From Meandrina meandrites (lineage: Eukaryota; Cnidaria; Anthozoa; Scleractinia; Meandrinidae): DNA of 64,000 nt. Made by a program: the position numbers and the translations under genes. The stretch lies in contig OY855914.1 of assembly GCA_963693305.1 (NCBI GenBank), forward strand, positions 14,708,699 through 14,772,698, written 5' to 3'. The notes under the pieces were generated by a model that saw nothing but the letters and a program-made list of their open reading frames with translations, searched no databases and was not told the origin of the DNA. This document shows positions 35,001 to 46,195 of this stretch, piece by piece (the first letter of the stretch is position 1; every line of letters starts with the position of its first letter).

Positions 35001-38000
35001 CACTCTGTAAAGTGTCGATATATATATCTACAACATTTAGTCTATCCACAGGCAGTATCTTGTTATTTTGCGGATAAAGCTCATATTTATCTACGTACTT
35101 CTTGAATTTGTGAACATCCTCAGACCAGTTTTGACGATTTCCTCAATTCCTGTGCAATTTTGAAGGATTATTTTGGTTATCAGTAAAGATATTTGCTGCA
35201 ACATGGTCGATTAAAAGAGACAAAAAGAGTATTTGAAGATAACAGAATTGCTTCCAGCCAGAGGGGCTAGACAGAAAATACTAAGCTTAATTCCGGTTTC
35301 CATAGCATTCGGTGATCAGAAAGGTAGCTGTTCGTCCTGGCTGGTGTTGTGTAGTCCCTTGCGATTGTTACCTGGTTTCCCCAACAATTTGTTGTTCCTA
35401 TTTATAGGTCTAAGTTGAGTGAGCCACTGCTGTGTGATGATCTTGAAATTGCGACCGTTGTATGCCATTTGGCTACCTTTAGCCTCGTACATGTTTATGT
35501 AAACATACAGATTATGATATTTCTTTAATTTAAACAATACAACTGTGCTAGTCGGCGTACCTTCGTGGCTAGCAAAAGCAAAGGTTCTTATTTAAACGTT
35601 CGATTTGCTTTTCGCGACTCACTGTGAAAAGCGTTTTTTAAAAAAGAAAATTTTCAAGATAACTGAATCGAGGGTTTATCGATGCTACATTCTTTTCATT
35701 TTGAAAAACCATTATTGTCAGAAGCCTATCTTTCTGATACGAACAACATATGGAAAAACTGTTCACTTTTATCTTTCTCAGTGGATGAAAACACGAAAAT
35801 GGTGATGTCTTTACAAGTAAAACGCAACTTAACTCGCGAAGCGGTTACAGTGTAGTTTGTTATTTCACTGTAGCTGTAAAACCGACATTGAAACAAAATG
35901 TAGTCGAGAGAAAAATCCCTCATTAATGAGACATGTTTTTGTTACATCGGGGAGAGCGTTTCAAAGCATCTGTTTGAATTTCGAGTGCTCCGTGGGAAAT
36001 TATGACTCATTCAGGATGTGGGTTTTGAGTAATGAACATAATTAACGAAGTATCGTTGATATTTTCTTTCCACGTAATGAGCAATTGGCTATTCAACGTG
36101 TTTGCGAATGGCACTAAACTTCTCAAATTATTGCTTCAGTTTCCGCTAAATATTAGGCTGAAAGAATTGGAAAATATTTTTCTATGCCCAAGCAAGGTTT
36201 TTGACTTAGTAAAATCCCACAAGCGCTTTCAACAAGGTTGTCTGCTTGGACAGAACTTTTTTCGATGTTGTTTTCTTGCCAGACGCGACTAAGAAAAATT
36301 TTCTATTGTCTACACCACTACACCAAAACTCCCATGGCACCACCTCAACAAGTCATTAGCATGTGTTATCAGAGAGTACAGAAAATCTCATTTTCAAAGG
36401 GTGCTATCAACAAGGAAGTTTGATGCAACTTGTAATTGCTTCCATCTTCCTCGGGGCTGTGGTTGATACACAGGAAGTAAGCGAACATTTGCGATAACTT
36501 GACAACAAATGATTCTTTTTCATTTGTTTCCCAATTGGTGAATAAAACACAATTGTAAATCTTGTTTGTCGGCATGTTTGTATTTAAGGTACTGATTTCA
36601 TGTAAAATGGCAATCGACTTGTCCATCATAACTTGACGTCCCACGACCGTCACAACTAGACAAGTGATGGACGTTTTAATGTGTCTGGAATGAAGTACAC
36701 ATTAGACAAATCGTTAATCCCGCTGTCGGTATTGTTTTCATGTATTGGTATCGACTTGTCCATCATGGGCGGGAGGTTCACTAGCGTCACTTCTTGACAT
36801 CGGATGGACATTCTAATGTGCTTTAAATGACGTGGATGAAAACATGCGGTGTTGCAGAGACAATCCATCATTGCCAATGTTGTTTTAGCGAGTAGAGATT
36901 GCGTGTGAAAGCGATTCGATCCAACTTATTACAATCAACACTGATAGCTTCACATAGACAGGAAGCTTGTAATCTCGAAAGCGATAAGGGAACCAAGCTT
37001 TTTTAATGTGTCAAATACAATGCTCTTTCAAAGGCCAGGGGGCACGAATTCCCCTCGGGCTCTTTAAAAAGCAAGTTTTCGGTGATCTGGCTTATGATAA
37101 AAGTGCATTTTAGGTGAGAGGAGCTTCATCTATCGTAATTGAAATCTGGAGTATCATCGAGGAATGAATAACAAAGTTCTTTTTCCTTGGATGAAAACAG
37201 TAGTACGGCTTTAAGAAAATATCCACTTGATAAGAAAGCAGTTTCTTTCATATGATTCGTTTTTAAATGTAATATTTACTGGCTCCGAAACAGTTTGAAA
37301 AATGCTGAAAATTGAGAGGCTGGTCCTTAACACAAAAAGTGTCAGTTACTAAACAAACAGGGCTTTCAATACCGCTTGAGGAAATTGCTAAAGATAACCA
37401 AGGTACGCGGTTATCTGTTCAGTTTTAACTCATAATCATTTGACCAACGACGAAGACGAATTCGTACCATACGCTCCACACAACTCCCACCGGGCATGAG
37501 CCACCTTCTAATTACAAATCGTAAATCATTCTCGCTTATTTGGCATTCTGTTGTCCATTTCAGGTGAACGGAACCGACCTATCAGAAGCCAGCCACGCAA
37601 CAGCTGTAGAAGTCATTAAAAGTGCTTCGGAACCTCTGCATATTTTAGTTAGACGAAAGTGCCCAGATGCGATCGTAGATTGTGTACCTTGTTTGACGTC
37701 AACAGGGACCCAGACGGACCTTTGTGTTGTTCAGGACATGGAGAGCATGGACACGGACAGCGGAATCCACGACAGGTACAGCCCAAGACAGGACTTACTG
37801 ATACCTTTTGAGAAGTCCCTCGACGACGGTACAAGCAGCTCAGAGTGCTCTCACCGCCGAATTGAATCCTTCTGTAGAGACGATGTAGAGAACTTGCGCT
37901 CGACAAGCGAGAGTTTACCGAGCTCTGAAAACATTGTTGGCAGCGAGCAAGGAACATTGCCTCGCGTCACGCTCGTTGTAAAAGACGTGAATTATGTTCA

Positions 38001-41000
38001 TGATGTGGATGAGAATTCGAACTGTGATTTACAAGGACCTCCTTACGTGACAGCAGTTTCCGATGAGATTTATTTCGACCCCGAGTTTGATTACGAGTAT
38101 GAGGTTGGTAACTGCTATTTAATTTTAAAGACCTGTTATATTGAGAACTCCCCCTCTCACAATTCCTGTAATTTGATTTGTCAGTTCAGAAGAAACCCAT
38201 CTGGAAGTTGTCGAAAAGACGTCAAAAAGTTGTCAAAATTGGATTAAAAAACGTTTTTTAGTGGAAACCGGATACGAAGCAGTATGGTCAGTCGCGATTT
38301 TTTTCCTAGTCCAACGAAGCCAATTTAGTTTCCAAGTTTAGACCATCTGGTAAGAAATTCCTCAGTTGAGCCCCTTTCTCTTATCCGGTTTTCGTTCCTT
38401 CTGGTGGAACCCCGAGGACCGATGATACTGTTACGCCTCGAAATGGAAAATGGGTACTGTGGAATTGTTTATAAGGCAACTTAAAAAATGCTGAAGAGGG
38501 GACAGTGACCTGTGATCGATTGCCTAGCATCCCATCGGGGTGGGGGGTAACCTGCTGCCTAGCATCCCATTGGGGTGGGGGGTAGCCTGCGAGCAGGCTC
38601 TCTTTTGGGGCCTCGAGTTTGGTAGCAGCGCGCAAGCGGCCGCGAATAGTGATTCCTTTTTCGTCGCGCGTTCGCTCCGCTCGCCGTAACTCGCGGCTTC
38701 GCCACTCGCGTGTTGCCCAGCTTGCAGGCTAGGTGGGGGGGGGGGGGGGGGGGGGGAGAGCAATACTCATAGTTGTAATAGTTTTTTCATTCGGAAAGCT
38801 AGGATTGGCACGGATTTTATACTCTACTCTGGTGATCGACACCAGCGACGTTTCTTGTTTACAACAATCTATATGCTATGGGGAGCCCATGGAAGATGTA
38901 CACTATCGCTATAAGTAAACAGTCAACCCGGCTACTGTCACCTCTTTGACTTCTCTGATTCTTCTCTCGACCAGAAAACGTCGATCTGAGAAGTGCGAGT
39001 GTGCAGTCCAGGATGCACGTTTCTCATGCTTCAATACCAATGCAAGACTGATTCTTACAATATCAGCGAAGACCCCTTTCTTAGTTGTCATGTCATTAGT
39101 ACTCCCAAACTGAAGGAAGTTGTTTTTACGTTTTACAGGAAATAACTCTCTGGATAGCAAATTGTGATCTAGGTTTAACATTCTGTTGTGCCGAGGAAGA
39201 TGAATCCACAGTGTACGTGTGTGAGGTACGTGAAAACGTTTTTATTTGTATCACTAGGCAAGGTGAAAAGGTGTCCGAGGCTACCTAGATCAGTCAATTT
39301 TGACATGAATTTTAAGAACTCACTTGTCCATTTCAGGGCTAGCTAACGTGTTAGTGGTGTTTTAGTGAGGTATTCGCGACTTGTGTGATTGTTTCTCGAC
39401 CAGTAGTTAAGTGGCCATTTTCCATATAATGGGTTTTCCATTCTTTTCGGTGTAGTAAGTTGTGGTTGAATTGTGGCTAGACTGCGCTGTCTTGCGGTAA
39501 CCTTGAATAACCGAATAGAATTATCACGTGGAAGTACTGCTCAATAGCTTTTATTTGAACTGTCCGACCATATACTCGAACGTTACACACTATAGTTTAG
39601 TCTACAGCCTTAAAAGTTAGATCCACCTTATACAGCATAACATTAGGGTTTCATTCATAATGACTTAACTTACAGCATAATAAACAGTACTTTGCGATAG
39701 CTTTCATTTCAATGGTCACACACTAGGCCTTCATTCGTAGATTTAACAGTTAGGACTTCATAATTGACTCAACGTTTGACAATGGTAGTGAAAAGATTAA
39801 GCCCAGATAACTGTTCGTGTTATTTCAACGGCTCCAACGGGTCTCCGTATTCAGCTTCTTTTGCTTCAAGCCGCCATGATCCTACTAGCATGATCTTCTT
39901 AGTCACGATTCTCACTGTGATCTTGTTAGCCAGCGTGAATAATCTTGCATCAAGTCACCCAGATCTTGTTATACAGCCGGCAGTAAAAATAAACTTCGCC
40001 ACCCATGGTGAGAACTTTCTCTGTTATCACTCTCGGGTAAATGTCGTCGTAATCACATCTCAAGGAATTGAATTAGCGTGCGGTTGGCGCCGGGCAGAAA
40101 CTTTGTGAAATAACGTGATGTACTTTTATTGCGTGACATAGCTTTTGGAGCGTGCGCGGAAGGGTTCGGGAATTCTTCGTCGATTTTTCCGTTAAGGAGA
40201 ATTTAGAAAATTTTGTATACGATAGACAAGATTCCGGCCTGCTTTCTCGCCTTAACAAGTTGGCGCGTCGTTGAATGTATGAGAGTGTTAACTGCCGCTG
40301 TTCGGGAAATGAGCCCGCGCCCACTGACCGGACTCGAGAGATTGATTGGCGGTTATTGTAAAATACCATTCTGTTGTTTTGGTGTCTCGTTTTGGACAAA
40401 GTTAAGATCTACGTATGAAGTCCGGATGGAGAAGTTGTTGATGATCTGTCATTCCTCTGCAATTCCTCGTTGGGTACCCAAAAGTTCGCGTGAAAAAAAT
40501 GTCGTCAGGCTGCACCGTGTTGCTTAGCAACATGTGTCACTTAGCAACATCTCTGCTGAAATTCGTGGGCTCGATTCTTTTTTTTTGGAAACGGGATTGT
40601 GTCACAAGCAAGCTACTTGTTTTTGAGACACAAAAAAATGAGCAACCAAAGGAAACTTATGGTATTATTCGTTTTTGCAGATTGAGCCTGGCTCTGTAGC
40701 TTATCTTGATGGGAGGTTGACTCTATGTGATACAGTCTTGAAGGTATGGCTTAACAATAATAGTGCTGTGTGACAGAAAGCCGAAGGATTATCAATTTTT
40801 TTAAGCCAAAAAGCGAGTACTCTAATTTGAACTTTCACGCAACACTTCTTCTCAGCGTGACGAGAACAATTGCGTGACGACCCCGCTCGTTGCCCACACA
40901 CGCCACGCGTGTCAGGTGGACGCGTGTTGGCGAATCTTCCACCCTCGTTATTCATCCAATGTCAAAATGAGCCGAAAACAATGGAGAAGTGAGTTTTTGT

Positions 41001-44000
41001 CTGTAAGACCTAAATTTACTTTTATCTTTCTCGTTCGAAACAGTCTCAGTAAAGGATGATCCCAGACTAGGTGTGCAAAAGAGCAAATTACGATTGAAGT
41101 ATTACTACAAACACAACCCGTAGAAATCACTGAAAACGTTTTTGGTAGGTCCTTGGGTTAAGATGTTCATTTAACACAAGAGTCTCCACTTCAGTCCCTA
41201 GACTAATGTCAGTGCGTTTCTCGCCTCTGTTCACAGATAAACGATGTGCCAGTCACTCATCTCAGCGACATTGAACCACTCGTGTTTGATTCGACCTCCA
41301 CTATCAAGTTTCTTGTAGCAAGACCAGCTCAAGAGGTATGTACAATGAAGCTTTTATGTGCTGTGCAGGGATTGTAACTTGAAATCTTCTAGTCGAGATT
41401 TGCTACACTGGTAGACTGATGAAAGCAGGGATATACACAGTTCTGGTAAAATTGTCAACCACACGGCTAATGCTGAACTTTGTAACTACAGTAGCTTGCA
41501 TTTACAACACTGATTAAAGAAACGCCAGCTATTTCTTAGAGCCTGAATAAAAACCGTTGATCCTGTAGGTTATTTAATTTTCTAGTACAGAAGGGGTGTG
41601 TCAAAATCCTCATAGCATCATTAAAAAAAATGGTTGGTAATGTAAGTCTAACAGCAAGGAAATATTTTAAGAAAACACACAAAAGGTATGCAGATTAAAA
41701 TGTTTTAAGTGTAGCATGCGTGCGGACATCTCCAATTTCCTTCTGCAGCTTGGCTATTTTCAAGCTGATAAAAAGGATTGTGAACTTAAAATCTCGGTAT
41801 TTTTGTGCTGGCATAAACCACAGATAAGATAAACTTTATTTATACAGGGCGATAGTAACAAGAGCGCTGGAATTCGGAACCCTGCACTTTAAAATTAACA
41901 CGAAGCTTTTGAATTGCAACTGATAACGCGAAAAAGCGGTGCGAAACGGAGTAGCCATTATTCTGATTTGTCATTTGTTCAATTATTTAAAACTTCGTCA
42001 ACCCATTGACTCTTGTAACTAAAATATGCCACAGTTATTTGATGTTTATTTGACAATATTTCAGCAGCTTAAACGAAAATCTACCTTTTTATTTCAAATC
42101 CTTGTAGCAATTTAATGAGATCAAGAATTTCTTTATGCTTATTTACCCCGGTGCCTTTTCGTAACAGTCTTTAGTTACACCAACGGGCGTGTGAACTCAA
42201 TGTAAATCTACCGACTGCTAAGACATCGACAAGCCGTTTATGATTGTTCTGGAGAAAAGTATTAGCATATCACGTGAGTTACACGGGTGCATGGAAAAAC
42301 CCGCGAAAAGTTTCCACAAAAGTCGACTTGTGTCTTTTCTAGCTTCGTCTGTATAAGGCACTGAAAAGTGCTGAAGTATTACCACCTTAAATCTTCCCAA
42401 ACAAAAGACGCGAGACAAGACGTATCTTTTGCATAATAACGTCTTGGTGATTTATTACAATTTCCTTTTAATTCACCGCTAAGGCCATGGAATGCTTGTA
42501 ATCTTCATCGAAAAGATGGTGGCAGCGGCTGCATTCAAAGGGCTTTCGAACCTCTTAATTGCTTCAGGTCACGCAATTATGGAGCATTGCGTGCTTAATT
42601 GTATACTTTAACACAAAATCGCATGCCTTATCAATAAAAGCGATTTTAATACGAAGAGATTTAGACCCAAAATTGCCTAATATACCAAAAAAAATTATTG
42701 TTCCTGTTTCGAGACGAAAAAAATCGTTTTATGTCGCAGAATGGATTGCATGCCTCGAATAGTAAAAGGGCGTTAAGGGTTTTGCTGTAATTATAAATTC
42801 TGCTTCATATTTAACACGAAACTTTGTCCACTGAAAATCGCACTTTTTTTTGAGAGTTCCTTCAGGGGACAAAAACTGTCGACTGCACACTTGAGCTAAT
42901 TGGATTCCGCTTCCGTTGAATATACTGGGTTGATGCATTCCAAAATAGGATAACATCTTTAATTGTAAATCCCTAAGTAAAGTGAGTTCAGCTTTCAAAT
43001 CCCTAATTGTGTTCTAGTATGCGAAATGTTAGGTCCTACTGTGAGGATAAGAGCTGCCATTTGCATGTCTAGATCTCCACTTAAAATACCTCCATAAACA
43101 ATGACACGGATAAAATATCCACGTTGCACAACAGCAAGTTTTGTTTTAGTTAAACGAGCGACGACGCGGGCAAAATACGGCGCAATTTTTTAGTGAAGGA
43201 AATCGCAGTTGTCTTTTCTCGTGTCGTCGTTGGAAGACGCAATGTTTTTTTTAACTGGATTTGGAGAAAAGGAAGAACAGGTTGTTTCCGGCCTATAATC
43301 CTCCGTCTGGAAGATCACCCAACACGGGTGTGCAAACAAAGCGCGGTAAAATAACCTTAATGCAGACATTATTTGTTTGATTGTTTATTTATATTGCTGT
43401 TGTCGATCGACTTTAGTTCTTCCCACGGTTCTTGCTAAGCCCGGTGCATAGTTCTCGTTCTTTTCGATTTAATCCACACTGCTTTCATTTCATTTCAATG
43501 TCTCGGTAAAATGTGCGGAAAATGTTCGTGCGCTATGGTGCAAAGAGCTTTAAAAAGGCACGCTAATGCTGTATTTTAAGAAAGAAAAGCTACTAATTTT
43601 AAGCCTCGTTTCATTGGTAAACTGCATGTTATGTAACCTTACATCGCCGCAAATCCATGTTAAATCAACTGACTTGGCCATCAATCAACGCTTTTAATCC
43701 TCAAAACGCTAGTGAGGCAGAAAATAGAAACAAAATCGCCTCACTGAAACAAAATTAGATCTACAGTGCGGCATCGAAAAAGACATTTTACAAGGACAAT
43801 CTTATTAAAATTCGCCGGCAATTTTAATTCTGAAATTGCAAAAAGATTGATAGAAATTTCCGTTTTGAGAATTAACGAGAATTAACTCCTAGCTGGACAT
43901 CAGTCGATTAGAAATTAGAATTTTCCATAAATAACACGACAAGTTTTAAAAGACGTGTCGGATACTGCCCCGTACATAGACTGTTTCTGAATCACACATC

Positions 44001-46195
44001 TCGTTAAACTGTCATTAAACTATCAATGGATACTGAGTATCGTGTTTTTGCGCAACTACCTTTTCCGTTCTGCTTTGCAAATTTGGTCACTCGTTTTAAG
44101 TGTTAAATCCAATAATCTAATCACTGGCTTCTTTGTCGGAAGGGAGATGCGCTTATTTTCGAAACAGGTTCCTAGGCATGGACTTGCGCTCGTCTTTTAA
44201 TTGAGAAAATTGGTAACTTATTAGCAGTTCTTTATCTCGTTCAAAATTTAATTAGAACTAATGTGCTTTACAGTCTTCAGACATTTTCTTTCACGCTACT
44301 CTAGTTACGATAATTTCGGATAGTGCAAAGTTCAGTCCTCATATGACCAATCTAAAGTGGCTTGCGCGAGTGTTCAAACACATACGTCACTGCCAACGAC
44401 ACAACTTAGGAATGACGAAAAGCTGTGTGCAAAGCCAGCGGAAAATTTGCAAAGGGATGCTCTCTATACGCCTTGCCTCAGGGTTGCCGTTGTTTGATAA
44501 ACAGAGCGAAGTTTATGTAAAACGGGAGGTGGGGATGTATTGGAATCCAAGCGAATATGCCCCTAAGTATCTTTGGGGGTTTGCCCCCTACCCGCTTAGT
44601 CCTTACCCCAGGACTAAAGCCAACTGCTTTGTCTGAGAAACTGAGAGTCGAAGCGTAGACACTGTTAGCACCCGCCTAGTCCTTACCCCTGGGCTAAACA
44701 ATTTTGCTCAGAGATTAGTTGGTTCAAAAAGCGAAATAGTTTGCATACGTGATGGCCAACCTCGAGGGGGGGGGGGGGGGGGATAGTAAACCCTTACCTG
44801 CATGGTCCTTAACCCCTGGGGCAAAGATAATTGAGTTATTCAGTAAGTGTTTTAATCTCTTCGCTTCTCTTGTAGGTACGAGCTACTCTATTAGGCAGTG
44901 AAGGAAGTCAAGACTGGGGCTTCGTGGATCCAATCGACGCAGAACTAAGCAGCTTCAGAATTGATGTAATCAAAGAAGAGGACGAAGATGGAAGTGATAC
45001 GTTAAACAGCGAGAAAACGAACGGCGACAAATGCGAAAAAGACAGCGGAGTCGGAAGAACCGACGAGAGCACGAAAAACGACGAAAGCTCCGAGCCAGAT
45101 CTCGGAGAGGAAGCTCCGCCGCCGCAAAACTCGCGTAAAAACTCGCAGGAAAATGGCGAGAAACGCTGCACGAAGGATGATACGAGCACGCGTGAACGAT
45201 TGAGCAGTTGTTCTTCGCGTGGGAAAGAGGACAGAGCGTTTTCTCCAAAACGGTCGGGCGAAAACAGCTCTGGAAAATCTCGGGACACTTCAAAGCCGGT
45301 TGAGAAAGACTCTAGTCGAGGTAACAAGGAGCGCTCACCGGAAAATAGTCGTTCACGTCGCCATAACAGTGGATCTCCAACTAAAAGTTGTCTTTCGCCT
45401 ACGCGAAATGGCGGATCGCCTCCCAGAAAGGACAAGGATAAAGAAAGAAGTAAGGAAAGGAAAAAGAACAGAGATTCACACAGAGACAACTACGCTGACG
45501 AATCTCGCGGCGAACGAGATCGCAGCCGACACTCTGATCAAAAGCGCAATAGTAAACTAGGCAACGTAAGCAGGACAATTCGTGCTTCTTACATAAGGGC
45601 TGTAAACAAGGACTCAACTCAACACATAAACATGATCGGTGAATCAGATTGCTTCGGCGGTAGGGGTGACTATCACGACCAGCGAAGCAAAAAGAAGTCT
45701 AATTTGAATGATAGCCAATCCCTTAATGGATCTCAACAGGACATTGAATGGAAAGTTCGAATGTCAAAAGACGGTAGTCAAATTTTCGTTCGCAAAAGGC
45801 CCGCAACGGCGGCGAGGCAGGCTAGAAATAAACTTCTACGCGACCGGGCGCAAAAAATTACAGACGAACGCAAAGGGATGACAACCGATGACGACACGCA
45901 AACCATTTACCAAGGCCGCTACTGGCCGCGGGAGGACCGGAGACGACATTTAGAAAGAGTGCGAGAGGCTCGTCGAAAGAAAATACAAAAACTTAAACAG
46001 CTGAAAGAATCCGAGAGCCCGCACACGGGCAGCGGCTCGGAGAGTGGCAAAGGACGCCGGGATATCATTGTGGAGATGAGTCACAGAAAAATGAATAGAA
46101 AACAATTTGATGATTTTACGACCGTACGAGAATATCTAACTCAACGAAACCCCGACGGGTCACCCGTCGGTCCTATTCACGTGACCACAGTGTGA
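28311..46195 (+). CDS. PDZRN3: PDZRN3-type RING and PDZ domain E3 ubiquitin ligase (8 exons, 1000 aa)
   Basis: Cytoplasmic E3 ligase and scaffold; vertebrate PDZRN3 acts on MuSK and in Wnt/Dishevelled signalling. Exons: 28311-29012, 29556-29639, 30283-30390, 37564-38103, 39139-39225, 40681-40743, 41237-41335, 44876-46195; all junctions are phase 0, total 3003 nt including TGA. Order: RING (residues 18-56), TRAF-like zinc finger (C81, C88, H100, C104), coiled coil (about 150-230), PDZ1 (about 238-330), TGTQTD motif, PDZ2 (479-557), EKDSGVGRTDEST motif (about 615-627), basic C-terminal region (about 850-1000), C-terminal TTV. The start at MGFDVDRF is chosen because vertebrate PDZRN3 starts MGFELDRF; the frame stays open to an in-frame ATG at 28230. 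The DSGVGRTDEST match favours PDZRN3 over PDZRN4 or LNX. Vertebrate PDZRN3 is of similar length (just over 1000 aa). Confidence 0.95.
30391..37563 (+). other. PDZRN3 intron 3 (7.2 kb)
   Basis: A large AT-rich intron splitting PDZ1. The only structure noticed is a degenerate ~138-bp direct duplication at 36612-36820 (ATCGACTTGTCCATCAT twice, GATGGACRTTYTAATGTG twice). No nested gene, tRNA or SINE was recognised. Large introns of this kind often hold enhancers, but nothing in the sequence demonstrates one. Confidence 0.5.
36612..36820 (+). repeat. Degenerate ~138-bp direct duplication
   Basis: ATCGACTTGTCCATCAT at 36612 and 36750; GATGGACRTTYTAATGTG at 36666 and 36803. The spacing is the same to within one base, so this is an old tandem duplication in PDZRN3 intron 3. 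Confidence 0.65.
38521..38756 (+). repeat. 35-bp tandem duplication, GC-rich repeat and poly-G tract
   Basis: TGCCTAGCATCCCATYGGGG units at 38521-38555 and 38556-38590; TAGCATCCCATC also occurs in the SINE body at 8987. A GC-rich stretch (CGCGCGTTCGCTCCGCTCGC) follows, then 22 G at 38735-38756. This looks like a SINE-tail fragment next to another GC-rich element, in PDZRN3 intron 4. Confidence 0.6.
39139..41335 (+). other. PDZRN3: PDZRN3 PDZ2 (exons 5-7)
   Basis: Exon 5 supplies the first strand and binding loop in the form DLGLTFCC. Exon 6 supplies IEPGSVAYLDGRL and exon 7 INDVPV and FLVARP. The pattern (IDPNSIA...GRI...INGIEV...LLIARPE in vertebrates) matches PDZRN3 PDZ2. The loop is GLTF rather than GLGF, as in the vertebrate protein (GLTV). 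Confidence 0.88.
39530..39760 (+). repeat. Degenerate copies of the 106-bp repeat, forward orientation
   Basis: Contains GAAGTACTGCTCAATAGCTT, CTTAAAAGTTAGATCCACCT, ACAGCATAATAAACAGTAC and CAATGGTCACACACTAGG, in PDZRN3 intron 5. Confidence 0.8.
41336..44875 (+). other. PDZRN3 intron 7 (3.5 kb)
   Basis: AT-rich intron. Its last 300 bases hold three degenerate copies of a motif near CTTAGTCCTTACCCCAGGAC (44595, 44675 and 44803) and a 17-base G run at 44766-44782. Nothing coding is seen. Confidence 0.5.
44591..44830 (+). repeat. Three degenerate copies of a CCTTACCCC-type motif
   Basis: CCCGCTTAGTCCTTACCCCA, CCCGCCTAGTCCTTACCCCT and TGCATGGTCCTTAACCCCTG, at about 80- and 128-bp spacing, each followed by GGRCTAAA- or GGGGCAAA-like sequence. 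The last is about 50 bases from the acceptor of the final PDZRN3 exon. Confidence 0.55.
44876..46195 (+). other. PDZRN3: PDZRN3 last exon: acidic motif, charged linker, conserved C-terminus with PDZ ligand
   Basis: A single 440-codon exon. It carries CEKDSGVGRTDESTKNDESS, close to vertebrate PDZRN3, then a K/R/E/S-rich linker (for example KDKDKERSKERKKNRD), then IEWKVRMSKDG, RKRP, GMTTDDD, GRYWPREDRRRHLERVREAR and IIVEMSHRKMNRK, which follow vertebrate PDZRN3 in order. It ends HVTTV, a class I PDZ ligand conserved in the family. The long open frame on the opposite strand here is a shadow. Confidence 0.93.

Larger units (their letters stand above)
29556..37659 (+). other. PDZRN3: PDZRN3 PDZ1 (exons 2, 3 and start of exon 4)
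   Basis: Exon 2 gives VEVTLTRVDGGSLGFNIMGG, with SLGF as the ligand-binding loop. Exon 3 gives GGIVVSKVADGGPASKEDGL and IQDRILK. Exon 4 begins VNGTDLSEASHATAVEVIK and HILVRRK. This is one canonical PDZ domain split by two introns, the second 7.2 kb long. Exon 4 continues with the STGTQTDL motif, also found after PDZ1 in vertebrate PDZRN3, and an acidic linker. Confidence 0.92.

Noticed and set aside
41826..41862. LINE 3' tail (ACTTTATTTATACAGGG, similar to 16318-16338)
   Set aside because: Only a short shared string; no body or target duplication was found, so no element is called.
44908..45489. 193-codon minus-strand frame rich in Ser, Leu and Phe
   Set aside because: Exact shadow of the PDZRN3 last exon, whose sense product is strongly conserved.
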